From positions 1 through 14,616 of the forward strand of contig JAFGNE010000021.1 in NCBI GenBank assembly GCA_016927155.1: a stretch of DNA of 14,616 nucleotides. The letters are read 5' to 3'. The stretch comes from Candidatus Peregrinibacteria bacterium (GTDB taxonomy: Bacteria > Patescibacteriota > Gracilibacteria > UM-FILTER-43-11). The translations under genes were made by a program, and so were the position numbers. The notes under the pieces were generated by a model. It did not search any database, was not told the origin of the DNA, and saw nothing but the letters and a program-made list of their open reading frames with translations. The first letter of the stretch is position 1. Every line of letters begins with the position of its first letter. Shown here one piece after another: positions 8,299-14,616 of the stretch.

Positions 8299-8682
8299 AT
8301 GGAAAAATTCCTAAATAAAGTCCTGATTGCGGAAGATAATCTTTACCTAAGCAAAGCAATGCGCAGTTTTTTGGCAGACGAAGGTTTGGACATTGATGTC
8401 GCCAATGACGGGAATCAAGCGAGCGCGCTGATCAATAAAAATGAATACCGGTTGATTTTCCTGGACCTTAACATGCCCTTTAAAAGTGGTTTTGATATTT
8501 TGGCAGAGCTAAAAGCCAAAAAGGATCCTCCTCCCGTCCTTGTCTTCTCGAATTTCGACCAGCCGGAATCCAAAGAGCTGGCCCTTTCCTTAGGCGCCAG
8601 GGAATATTTTGTGAAACATAAGGTTGACCTTGATGACCTTCGAAATATCATTAAGATATACCTGAAAGGCAAGATTAAATAA
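8299..8682 (+). CDS. Second intact stand-alone CheY-like receiver
   Basis: A 127-residue single receiver domain. It has the acidic residues Glu12/Asp13 (IAEDN), phosphoacceptor Asp56 (FLDLNMP), switch Ser84 (PVLVFSN) and Lys106 (YFVKHK). Asn14 replaces the second aspartate of the acidic pair, but Glu12-Asp13 keep the metal site plausible. It is clearly related to the receiver at 7692-8069: same length, same FSN segment, and the same absence of an output domain. A tandem duplication is likely. It is the last gene before the promoter of the pilus operon. It probably receives phosphate from the upstream kinase and acts by protein binding. The target is not shown by the sequence. Confidence 0.92.
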   Translation: MEKFLNKVLIAEDNLYLSKAMRSFLADEGLDIDVANDGNQASALINKNEYRLIFLDLNMPFKSGFDILAELKAKKDPPPVLVFSNFDQPESKELALSLGAREYFVKHKVDLDDLRNIIKIYLKGKIK

Positions 8683-8700
8683 GCGTTTATGAGGCTATTT

Positions 8701-8719
8701 ACCCCTTCATTTTTGGGGT
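8701..8719 (+). terminator. Weak hairpin after the receiver genes
   Basis: ACCCC (8701-8705) pairs with GGGGT (8715-8719) across a nine-base AT-rich loop, 18 bases after the last receiver stop. The stem is only 5 bp and what follows (TATTTGTGG) is not a clean T-run, so termination would be weak. It overlaps the -35 area of the pilB promoter and marks a likely boundary between two transcription units. Confidence 0.25.
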
Positions 8720-8734
8720 TATTTGTGGTATAAT
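8706..8734 (+). promoter_or_regulatory. Extended -10 promoter of the pilus operon
   Basis: A perfect -10 TATAAT at 8729-8734 is preceded by TGG (8726-8728), giving the extended -10 TGNTATAAT. A weak -35 (TTCATT, 8706-8711) lies 17 bases upstream. Transcription would start near 8741, leaving only about 19 bases of A/T-rich leader before the pilB ATG and no Shine-Dalgarno. This is the clearest promoter in the window and separates the pilus genes from the signalling genes. No operator repeat is evident except the small hairpin whose loop contains the -35. Confidence 0.7.
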
Positions 8735-8759
8735 ATAAAGATAAATTATATTCAAAACC

Positions 8760-10535
8760 ATGCCCCAAGCTGCCACCGTTACCGCACCGGATGAATGGAA
8801 AGTGCGCCATATTACCAAAGACCCTGGTGATTATGGCGAAGAGACAAACAAAAAAATCCTCGATTATTTCGTCAAATTGGAACTGATATCCAAAGAACAG
8901 GCCGCCCATGTGCGTGATATCCATGGGCGGAAAGGCGGCGACCTGACGGCCATGATCCAGGAAGAGAAACTTTTGAAAGAGGATGAAATCGGGCGTGCCA
9001 TGGCTGATTTTTTCAACTGCCAATATGTCTCCCTGAAGGAGGTGAAAGTGGAATTTGGCGCCCTGCATATTTTGCCCCAGTCTGTCGCGGAGTCGGAAAT
9101 GGCAGTTGTTTTCAGGGAAGACGATGAAGGGGCCCATCTTGCCGCGGTCAACCCTATGGACTTGCATTTCCTTCACCTTCTTGAGAAAAAAACAGGTAAA
9201 AAGGTCAAGATTTATTACGCTTCGCCGCGGCAGGTGCGCATGGCCCTGAAGCATTATCAGGACCGTTCCCGGGAAGGGGTCGAAAGGCTCATCGAAAGGG
9301 CGACAGAAAATATCAGCCATTTGGAATCCCTTAATAATATTTCCAGCATTTTTGACACGCTCATCCTGATGGCTTATGACAGGGGCGCTTCGGATATCCA
9401 TATCGAACCCTTTGAAGGATCCATCCGGATCCGTTTCCGGGTGGATGGGATGCTTGTTTCCGTAGCCACGTTGCCTATCCGTTTTCTGGAAACTATGGTC
9501 AACCATGTCAAAGTCCTCGCGAGACTCCGGATTGACGAACACCAGTCCGCCCAGGACGGCCGGTTCAATGTGAGTTATGGCGACACCCGCATCCACCTGC
9601 GCGTTTCGGTTATGCCTACCCATTTCGGTGAAAAAACAGTGCTCAGGCTTTTGCCCATGGAGGCGCAGGAGCTCACTTTGGCTACCTTGGGCTACCTCGC
9701 GCCCGATGAAAAAATTATCGAAAAAAGCCTTCGCCAGCCCAACGGCATTATCCTGGTCACCGGTCCCACAGGCAGCGGGAAAACCACGACGCTCTATTGC
9801 CTTCTGAAACGGCTGAACAAAGAAGGCATCAACATCTCCACCATTGAAGATCCCATTGAATACGGCATCGAGGGCATCAACCAGTCCCAAGTGAACCCTA
9901 AAACCAACATCACTTTCGCGGAAGGCCTTAAATCCTTGCTCCGGCAGGATCCCGACATCCTGATGATCGGGGAAGTGCGCGACGAGGAGACGGCCAAAAT
10001 CGCCATGCATTCGGCGCTTACCGGCCACCTTGTGCTTTCCACTTTGCACACCAACAGCGCTTCGCTGGCGCCGCTCCGCCTTGTGCAGATGGGCGTGGAC
10101 CCCTACCTCATCACGTCCACTGTCAACCTGATCATCGCCCAAAGGCTTGTCCGAAAGATTTGCCCCCATTGCATGACCAGTTTCAAGCTTACGAAAAAAG
10201 AAATTGCTGATTATGAGAGCCAATTTCCCTTGGATGAAGAGGGCCGTGAACTTTTTGGCCGTTATTTTTCCAAAGCCGGGGATTCCATGCGCCTGTTTAA
10301 AGGAAAAGGATGCAGAAAATGCGGAGGGACGGGTTACCGCGGCCGCACGGTTGTTGCCGAGGTCTTGAAAGTGAAAAAAAATATCCAGGAACTCATCCTG
10401 AAACAGGCTTCCGAATCCGATATACGGGAAGCCGCGAAAAAAAACGGAATGACTTCCATGCTGGATGACGGTTTCCAAAAAGTATTGCAGGGATCCACGA
10501 CGCTTGATGAGCTGTTCAGGGTTATTAACCAATAG
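8760..10535 (+). CDS. pilB: Type IV pilus assembly ATPase PilB (GspE family)
   Basis: A hexameric cytoplasmic motor that powers pilus extension. The 591 residues hold an N-terminal MshEN/T2SSE_N-type region (about 35-165) and the catalytic ATPase core. Walker A is GPTGSGKT at 335-342 with Lys341. The Asp box follows (ISTIEDPIEYG). The Walker B region is DILMIGEVRDEET from Asp399, with Glu405. The His box is HSALTGHLVLSTLHTNSA. A tetracysteine zinc site is formed by Cys468/Cys471 (CPHC) and Cys518/Cys521 (CRKC, then GGTGYRGR). The zinc site and MshEN-type N terminus favour PilB over the retraction ATPase PilT. It is first in the operon behind the 8706-8734 promoter. pilC follows 4 bases after its stop. 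A type II secretion GspE cannot be excluded by sequence alone, but the pilM-like and prepilin genes downstream support a T4P. Confidence 0.95.
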   Translation: MPQAATVTAPDEWKVRHITKDPGDYGEETNKKILDYFVKLELISKEQAAHVRDIHGRKGGDLTAMIQEEKLLKEDEIGRAMADFFNCQYVSLKEVKVEFGALHILPQSVAESEMAVVFREDDEGAHLAAVNPMDLHFLHLLEKKTGKKVKIYYASPRQVRMALKHYQDRSREGVERLIERATENISHLESLNNISSIFDTLILMAYDRGASDIHIEPFEGSIRIRFRVDGMLVSVATLPIRFLETMVNHVKVLARLRIDEHQSAQDGRFNVSYGDTRIHLRVSVMPTHFGEKTVLRLLPMEAQELTLATLGYLAPDEKIIEKSLRQPNGIILVTGPTGSGKTTTLYCLLKRLNKEGINISTIEDPIEYGIEGINQSQVNPKTNITFAEGLKSLLRQDPDILMIGEVRDEETAKIAMHSALTGHLVLSTLHTNSASLAPLRLVQMGVDPYLITSTVNLIIAQRLVRKICPHCMTSFKLTKKEIADYESQFPLDEEGRELFGRYFSKAGDSMRLFKGKGCRKCGGTGYRGRTVVAEVLKVKKNIQELILKQASESDIREAAKKNGMTSMLDDGFQKVLQGSTTLDELFRVINQ

Positions 10536-10539
10536 CCCG

Positions 10540-11601
10540 ATGTTTAACAAGGAAATCATCATTGGTGGGGTGAGCGCGAAAGAACGGCTGGTTCTTGTTA
10601 AACAGCTTTACGCGGGCCTTCACGCCGGTTTTCCTATTCCTGACGCCCTTAAAATCGCGTTGGTCCAGGCGAAAGGGCGAATAAGACAAATCATTGAAGA
10701 TGTCATCGCGCGTGTTGATCGCGGCGCTTACCTTCACGAAGCGTTTGGCTTATATCCCCAATATTTCCCCCCGCTTTTTTTGAACCTGGTCAAGACAGGC
10801 GAAGTTTCCGGTTCGCTGGAGATCAACCTTAAACGCCTGGCCACGGTGATTTCCAAGGAAATCGAATTCAGGCAAAAGGTCCTTTCCGCCATGATGTATC
10901 CCACTTTCGTCCTTATCGCCATTGTCGGCCTGGGACTTTCCGTTTCATTCCTGGTCCTCCCCAACCTCCTGCCCCTTTTTAAGAGCTTGGGTACCGAATT
11001 GCCTTTCACCACACGCGTCCTTTTATGGTTTGCCGAATTCTCGGAAGCGGCCGGTTTTTATCTTTGGCTCGGCCTTTTTGTTTTCGCTGTCTTTTTGGCG
11101 TGGATATATCGCCGGCCTTTTGCCAAGCCTTTTTTTCACTGGTTCTTTCTGCGCTTCCCCCTTTTTGGCCCATTACACAAGCAGATCACTTTGGCGCGCT
11201 TAAGCCGTACCCTTAATTCCCTTTTGGAAAGCGGGATGCCCCTGGAAAACGCGCTCATGCTTATTACCTCCATCATTTCCAATTATTATTACCGCAGGAG
11301 CATCGAAAAGGCCTTGCCTTTGGTGCGCAAGGGCGAATCCCTTTCGGAAGCGCTGGAAAAATACCCCCGCCTTTATGACCCCATGTTTGTCAGCCTGCTC
11401 GCTTTAGGCGAGCGCACGGGAGGGCTTACGGATTCTTTTGGTTATATTTCCGAATTTTATGAGGCGGAGGTGGACGAAAAAATGAAAAATTTCGCCGTAA
11501 GCCTTGAGCCTGTCCTGCTGATCATCGCGGGGGTGGCTGTGGGTTTTGTGGCTTTGGCCATCCTAAGCCCCATTTACCAGCTCACCGGCAGTTTGCGTTA
11601 A
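10540..11601 (+). CDS. pilC: Type IV pilus inner-membrane platform protein PilC
   Basis: A polytopic membrane protein (353 residues) on which the PilB motor acts to add pilins. It has the two T2SSF domains of the PilC/GspF family at about 15-140 and 220-342, each with the family's pattern of basic helices. Landmarks are LYAGLHAGFPIPDAL, LNLVKTGEVSGSLE and the second-copy ARLSRTLNSLLESGMPLENA and LLALGERTGGLTDS. Membrane segments are at about 120-142, 172-190 and 322-344. The frame is open upstream into pilB, but the ATG at 10540, 4 bases after the pilB stop, gives the family-typical N terminus and is preferred over a 25-codon overlap. The length is slightly short for PilC (usually near 400) because the N-terminal extension is missing. 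It lies in the pilB operon. Confidence 0.94.
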   Translation: MFNKEIIIGGVSAKERLVLVKQLYAGLHAGFPIPDALKIALVQAKGRIRQIIEDVIARVDRGAYLHEAFGLYPQYFPPLFLNLVKTGEVSGSLEINLKRLATVISKEIEFRQKVLSAMMYPTFVLIAIVGLGLSVSFLVLPNLLPLFKSLGTELPFTTRVLLWFAEFSEAAGFYLWLGLFVFAVFLAWIYRRPFAKPFFHWFFLRFPLFGPLHKQITLARLSRTLNSLLESGMPLENALMLITSIISNYYYRRSIEKALPLVRKGESLSEALEKYPRLYDPMFVSLLALGERTGGLTDSFGYISEFYEAEVDEKMKNFAVSLEPVLLIIAGVAVGFVALAILSPIYQLTGSLR

Positions 11602-11606
11602 ACCTT

Positions 11607-12080
11607 ATGAAATCCATCCCAAAATCCACCAAAGGTTTTACCCTCATCGAGCTGATGATCACCATTTCCGTCTTTGCTTTGATTTTCAGTTCGACTGCCA
11701 TTGTCTTTGGTGACTTTTTGGGTGAGCGGCGCTTGGCCAGTGAAGGCCATAAAATGGTCCAGCTTTTGCGTGAGGCGCGCACTAATGCCGTTTCCGGCCT
11801 GCAAGGCTCGTCGTGGGGCTTGTATTTCGATCCTTCTTCCGATCCGGACCGTTATGTTTTTTTTAAAGGCGGTTCTTACGTGGACCGCGACGCTTCTTTT
11901 GATTTAGAAATGGTTTTCCCCACTACCGTCACGTTTTCCGCCATTGATTTTGGCGGGCATGAAGCGGTATTTGAAAAGCGTAGCGGCATTGCCAATGAAG
12001 GCACCCTCACGCTTATTTCGGACCCGGATGAATTCATCATTTCCGTTAACCGTTTAGGAATAGTGAACTATGATTATTAG
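11607..12080 (+). CDS. GspH/FimT-like minor pseudopilin
   Basis: A 157-residue type IV pilin-like protein with a class III-style signal. A short basic leader (MKSIPKSTKG) is cut after Gly10 by the prepilin peptidase, giving mature FTLIELMI with Glu5 of the mature chain (Glu15), and then a hydrophobic helix. The following KMVQLLREARTNAVSG resembles the GspH/FimT pattern and the C-terminal half is beta-rich. Such minor pilins prime the pilus tip. It sits 5 bases after pilC, with no Shine-Dalgarno (CCTTATG). It overlaps the next pseudopilin by 11 bases, implying coupling. Which minor pilin it corresponds to is not certain. Confidence 0.85.
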   Translation: MKSIPKSTKGFTLIELMITISVFALIFSSTAIVFGDFLGERRLASEGHKMVQLLREARTNAVSGLQGSSWGLYFDPSSDPDRYVFFKGGSYVDRDASFDLEMVFPTTVTFSAIDFGGHEAVFEKRSGIANEGTLTLISDPDEFIISVNRLGIVNYDY

Positions 12081-12576
12081 CCCCAAAACCAAAGGCTCTG
12101 GATTCACCCTCGTGGAATTGGTGGTGGCTGTGGCCTTATTCGCGATTCTTGTCGGCGGAGTGGCCGCCCTGATTACGGGAAGCCACCTTTCCGCCCTTGA
12201 AAACAGCAAACGGCTGAAAGCCGGCGCCATGCTAACCGAAACTTGGGAGGCGCTCCGTACCATCAGGAACGGCGATTTTACCGCAATCACGGAGGGGGCA
12301 CATGGCCTCCGTCTTTCCAATGGCTACTGGGAATTTTACGGCAGTTCGGATGAGCGTGACGGGATCACGCGGCAGGTTACGGTTTCGAGCGTCCGGAGGG
12401 ATGGGGAAGGTAATATCGTTGAAATCAGCGGCGAGCCTGATCCCGACAGCAAAAAAATTCTGATTGAAATCGGCTGGAGCCCCTACGCGGAGCAGTCCCA
12501 ATCGGTTTCCGTTAATACCTATCTGCATAATTATCCCGATCCGGCGCCTTGGCCGCCCCCGCCCGAATCCCCTTAA
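12070..12576 (+). CDS. PilV/GspI-like minor pseudopilin
   Basis: A 168-residue prepilin-like protein. The leader ends at Gly11, followed by FTLVELVV with mature Glu5 (Glu16) and a hydrophobic helix to about residue 33. ALRTIRNGDFTAI is typical of PilV-like proteins of this kind of operon. The C terminus is proline-rich (DPAPWPPPPESP). It starts inside the previous gene, 11 bases before its stop. AGGA at 12056-12059 is the nearest thing to a Shine-Dalgarno in the window. It is probably a pilus-tip or priming-complex component. Subfamily assignment is by leader pattern and position in the operon, so it is tentative. Confidence 0.82.
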   Translation: MIISPKTKGSGFTLVELVVAVALFAILVGGVAALITGSHLSALENSKRLKAGAMLTETWEALRTIRNGDFTAITEGAHGLRLSNGYWEFYGSSDERDGITRQVTVSSVRRDGEGNIVEISGEPDPDSKKILIEIGWSPYAEQSQSVSVNTYLHNYPDPAPWPPPPESP

Positions 12577-12578
12577 AT

Positions 12579-13127
12579 ATGACGCGAAAATTCCATAAAA
12601 CATCGGGTTTCACGCTTGTCGAAATGATCATTTATATCGTCATTTTCACGATGATCCTCCTTGCCATTGTCCGGCTTTTTTGGCAGTCGCAGGTTTCGGA
12701 AGTAAAAGGGCGTTACAGCCGCGAAATTACGGAAAATGCCGCCCGGGTTGTTGACGTTTTCAAATATTACGTCAGGAGCGCCGATGGCGTTGATCCGTTC
12801 CAGTTTGTTTTCGACACCGATCCCGGCGTGCTCATCCTCGTGCGCAATGGCACGGTCCTATTTGATACGTATACCAAAAACGTCGTGATTGGCGGCAAGT
12901 CCACGGATATCCGCAAACTCCGATTAACGGAAAACGGCGAATCCGCGGACCTGACTTCCGACCATGTAAACGTGGACAATTTTGTTTTGAGTTCCCTGGC
13001 CCAGGGTGACGCCCCCGACAGCCTGGAACTTTACCTCACCCTTTCAAGCGCCAATCCGGGGCAGGACCCGCTTTATGATTATGAACTTGATGTCCGCACT
13101 AACGTTTCCGTGCGTAAAGAAATTTAA
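12579..13127 (+). CDS. PilW/GspJ-like minor pseudopilin
   Basis: A 182-residue prepilin-like protein starting 2 bases after the previous stop. The leader MTRKFHKTSG is cut after Gly10, giving FTLVEMII with mature Glu5 (Glu15), then a long hydrophobic helix (IYIVIFTMILLAIVRLF). The body is rich in beta-strand-forming segments. Starts at 12549 (TTG) or earlier would produce an overlong leader, so the ATG at 12579 is preferred. Position after the GspH- and PilV-like genes suggests the PilW/GspJ role in the tip complex (inference). No Shine-Dalgarno is present. Confidence 0.82.
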   Translation: MTRKFHKTSGFTLVEMIIYIVIFTMILLAIVRLFWQSQVSEVKGRYSREITENAARVVDVFKYYVRSADGVDPFQFVFDTDPGVLILVRNGTVLFDTYTKNVVIGGKSTDIRKLRLTENGESADLTSDHVNVDNFVLSSLAQGDAPDSLELYLTLSSANPGQDPLYDYELDVRTNVSVRKEI

Positions 13128-13132
13128 GACCC

Positions 13133-13516
13133 ATGCCTTCAAAAATTTTCCATAACAAAGGGGCCGTCGCCTTGGTAGCCACTGTCATCCTGGCCGCGGT
13201 TATCCTGACGGTCAGCCTCGGAGCCGTTTTTATGGGCATTTCCAGCCGCCTGAACGCTTATCACCTTCTTGTTTCCGAACGCGTGTTCGTCAAAACCGAA
13301 GGGTGCGCCGAGGAAGCGCTGATCCGGTTGCACCGTGATTCGGAATATGCCGGAGAAACCTATGAAATCGACGGCGTTTCATGCGCGGCGGAAATTTCCG
13401 GAATGGGCGAAACCCGCACGATTAAGGTTACCGGTTCCGAACAGCATTTCCAGCATGATATCGAAATGGCCGTTCATCTGGACCCCGCCTTTGGTATACT
13501 GAGCTGGAGCGAATAA
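13133..13516 (+). CDS. PilX-like minor pilus protein
   Basis: A 127-residue protein with a short basic leader, Gly10, and then a long hydrophobic helix (ALVATVILAAVILTVSLGAV). Unlike the three pseudopilins before it, it lacks the glutamate at mature position 5, a pattern known from PilX-type proteins. Two cysteines (Cys58 in GCAEEALIRLHRD and Cys84 in DGVSCAAEI) could form a disulfide outside the membrane. The GCAEEAL segment recurs in proteins at this place in CPR pilus operons (family recollection, not a search result). It starts 5 bases after the PilW-like gene and ends 34 bases before the PilM-like gene. The role is inferred from context. Confidence 0.75.
   Translation: MPSKIFHNKGAVALVATVILAAVILTVSLGAVFMGISSRLNAYHLLVSERVFVKTEGCAEEALIRLHRDSEYAGETYEIDGVSCAAEISGMGETRTIKVTGSEQHFQHDIEMAVHLDPAFGILSWSE
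13473..13500 (+). promoter_or_regulatory. Possible internal promoter before the pilM-like gene
   Basis: TGGTATACT (13492-13500) matches the extended -10 form seen before pilB. TTCATC (13473-13478), 16 bases upstream of the hexamer, resembles the weak -35 used there. It lies in the end of the PilX-like gene, about 50 bases before the pilM-like ATG, just where the gene spacing widens to 34 bases. It could be chance. Confidence 0.35.
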
Positions 13517-13550
13517 CATGAACGCTAAGCCGAAAGCCTAATCCATCTGT

Positions 13551-14468
13551 ATGCATTTTTCTCTTCCAAAATTCCTGCGGTTCGGGAAAAAGGAAATATC
13601 CGCCGTCCTTGCGCTCCACGACGATTTTATCCAAGTCGCCCAAATGGATCCCAAGGGCCGCCTCCTGGGTTTCAATGAAACCTCTTTGGAAAAAGGAGTT
13701 GTCGTGGAAGGGGACATCAAAGAACCGGATTCTTTCCGGGAAACATTAGGCGCTTTGCTTAAAGGGGCGCATCCCCATCCTATTGGAACTGGCCGTCTTG
13801 CGGTCAATGTCCCTTTTCGGCGGCTTTATCCGTTTGTGAGGGATTTTTCCGGAAGCATACCGGATGCCACCCTGAAGGCTGAAATGGACGATCATATCCG
13901 TGAGAACTGCCCGCTCCCTCCCGAGGAATTGAGTTTTGCTTACGAAAAAAAATCGTCTTCTTTTGGGGCCGTCGGTATGCCACGGATTTTTAAAGGGGCG
14001 GTTGAAAAAATAGCCGCTGATTTGGGCATCGGGCCTGTTGAACTTGTTCCTGACCCCTACGCGCGAATCGCCCTTTTCCCTGAAGCGCCGGCGGGTGATT
14101 TTGCCCTGTTTTCTCAGGAGGGGCAAAAAGTGTCCATTTCCCTGTTCCGTAACGGGTTGCTTTACGATAGCTTCAGTCCTGAGGGGGCTATTGACGCCAA
14201 TAATTCCCATTACAGCGGGTACCATAAAATATCCGAAGAGACAAAACAGGATTTTGAGGCGCGTTTCGGCCACCCTTTCCACATGTTTTATTTTATCGGC
14301 TTCCCCAAGGCCCTGCAGGCAAAGGTCCGGCGGGTTTTTACCGATCCTGAAGATAAGCTTGTTTTCGTTGACGGGAAAAAATCACCTTTCTCCGGCTTAT
14401 TTGACGCTCAATACGACCAGATGACGTTAGCGGGGTTAACGGTGTATACTGGACGAGAAAAAACATAA
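13551..14468 (+). CDS. pilM: Divergent PilM-like pilus assembly protein
   Basis: A 305-residue soluble protein resembling PilM, the actin-like cytoplasmic protein that links PilN and the inner-membrane complex. Supporting features are the GRLAVNVPFRRLYPFVRDF strand and the DHIRENCPLPPEELSFAYE segment, which matches PilM's I...lPf..ee..~y pattern. A domain-IIA-like part follows (LVPDPYARIALFP, then QKVSISLFRNGLLYDSFS). The N-terminal strand (SAVLALHDDFIQVAQM) lacks the D-x-G phosphate-1 motif of canonical PilM, so nucleotide binding is doubtful. It is shorter than the usual ~350 residues. An in-frame TAA at 13539-13541 excludes the ATG at 13518, so 13551 is the start. It sits between the minor pilins and a prepilin gene. 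Symbol given by resemblance and context. Confidence 0.7.
   Translation: MHFSLPKFLRFGKKEISAVLALHDDFIQVAQMDPKGRLLGFNETSLEKGVVVEGDIKEPDSFRETLGALLKGAHPHPIGTGRLAVNVPFRRLYPFVRDFSGSIPDATLKAEMDDHIRENCPLPPEELSFAYEKKSSSFGAVGMPRIFKGAVEKIAADLGIGPVELVPDPYARIALFPEAPAGDFALFSQEGQKVSISLFRNGLLYDSFSPEGAIDANNSHYSGYHKISEETKQDFEARFGHPFHMFYFIGFPKALQAKVRRVFTDPEDKLVFVDGKKSPFSGLFDAQYDQMTLAGLTVYTGREKT
14421..14450 (+). promoter_or_regulatory. Possible promoter of the prepilin gene
   Basis: ATGACG (14421-14426, four of six matches to TTGACA) and TATACT (14445-14450) are separated by 18 bases. They end 29 bases before the prepilin ATG, inside the last codons of the pilM-like gene. A separate promoter would suit a strongly expressed pilin. 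The evidence is motif only. Confidence 0.3.
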
Positions 14469-14479
14469 GCTGCTGTCTT

Positions 14480-14616
14480 ATGGCTAAAAAAGCTTTTACC
14501 CTCCTGGAGCTCATCATCGTCATCGCGGTCATCGCCATTTTGGCGGCGGCCATTTTCGTGGCGGTGGATCCCGCCCGCCGGCTGCACGAGGCCAGGAACG
14601 CCCGCCGGTGGAGCGA
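14480..14616 (+). CDS. Type IV prepilin, 3' end outside window
   Basis: The first 45 codons of a prepilin. The leader is very short (MAKKA), followed by FTLLELIIVIAVIAILAAAI with mature Glu5 (Glu10). Next comes a VDPARRLHEARNARRWSD segment that recurs in CPR pilins (from family knowledge). The cleavage site has Ala5 instead of the nearly invariant Gly, so processing depends on a peptidase that accepts alanine. This is likely a structural pilin subunit, possibly the major one, but the body is outside the window. The start follows the pilM-like stop by 11 bases and is preceded by GTCTT rather than a Shine-Dalgarno. Confidence 0.85.
   Translation, partial: MAKKAFTLLELIIVIAVIAILAAAIFVAVDPARRLHEARNARRWS

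Noticed and set aside
10465..10539. Longer pilC start within pilB
   Set aside because: It would add 25 residues unlike PilC and overlap pilB. The ATG 4 bases after the pilB stop gives the normal N terminus.
8415..10562. A 715-codon open frame on the minus strand opposite pilB
   Set aside because: It is opposite a certain pilB with catalytic motifs, has no recognisable domain, and its composition (many F, H, G, D) is that expected from reverse-complemented codon bias. No promoter was seen on that strand.
13518..13541. Tiny frame (ATG at 13518, seven codons) between pilX-like and pilM-like genes
   Set aside because: It is too short and without features; it only shows that the pilM-like gene cannot start upstream.

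Overview
The window is a densely packed, entirely plus-strand bacterial region with two blocks: a signal-transduction block (about 1-8682) and a type IV pilus (T4P) assembly block (8760-14616). No rRNA, tRNA, CRISPR array, transposase or integrase is visible. The longest stretch without a gene is about 80 bases (8683-8759), so there is no large unexplained gap. The standard code fits: TGA ends several genes and is not needed as a sense codon.

The gene style resembles Patescibacteria (CPR), Parcubacteria-like. The histidine kinase has a HisKA H-box reading SLASHQLRTPLTAIKW. The stand-alone receivers carry PVLIFSN-type segments. The pilin at the right edge has a DPARRLHEARNARRWSD segment. The pilX-like protein has a GCAEEALIRLHRD motif. 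The pilB-pilC-minor pilins-pilM order is compact. This assignment is inference from family knowledge; Elusimicrobia- or Omnitrophica-like lineages are not excluded. Almost no start codon has a Shine-Dalgarno sequence; many are preceded by a pyrimidine-rich CTT or TTT.

Signal block. A FIST-domain sensor, cut by the left edge, is followed one base later by an 861-residue protein with six PAS domains and no kinase or other output domain. Next comes a membrane-anchored NMT1/SsuA-like solute-binding protein with no transporter genes nearby. A truncated second copy of that binding protein follows, overlapping the start of a dCache-HAMP-PAS-HAMP-PAS hybrid-type sensor kinase with all catalytic boxes intact. 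Three tandem CheY-like receiver genes follow. The middle one has lost its central half, including the phosphoacceptor aspartate.

Pilus block. A clear extended -10 promoter (TGGTATAAT, 8726-8734) precedes pilB (assembly ATPase), pilC (platform protein), three GspH/PilV/PilW-like pseudopilins, a PilX-like protein, a divergent PilM-like protein, and the start of a prepilin with Ala instead of Gly at the cleavage site.

Working model (inference): extracytoplasmic ligand sensing by the binding protein and/or the dCache kinase is passed to output-less receivers, whose most obvious neighbouring target is the T4P machine. Two genes, the binding-protein stub and the middle receiver, are decayed paralogues beside intact copies, so the sensory block appears to expand and shrink by local duplication and deletion.
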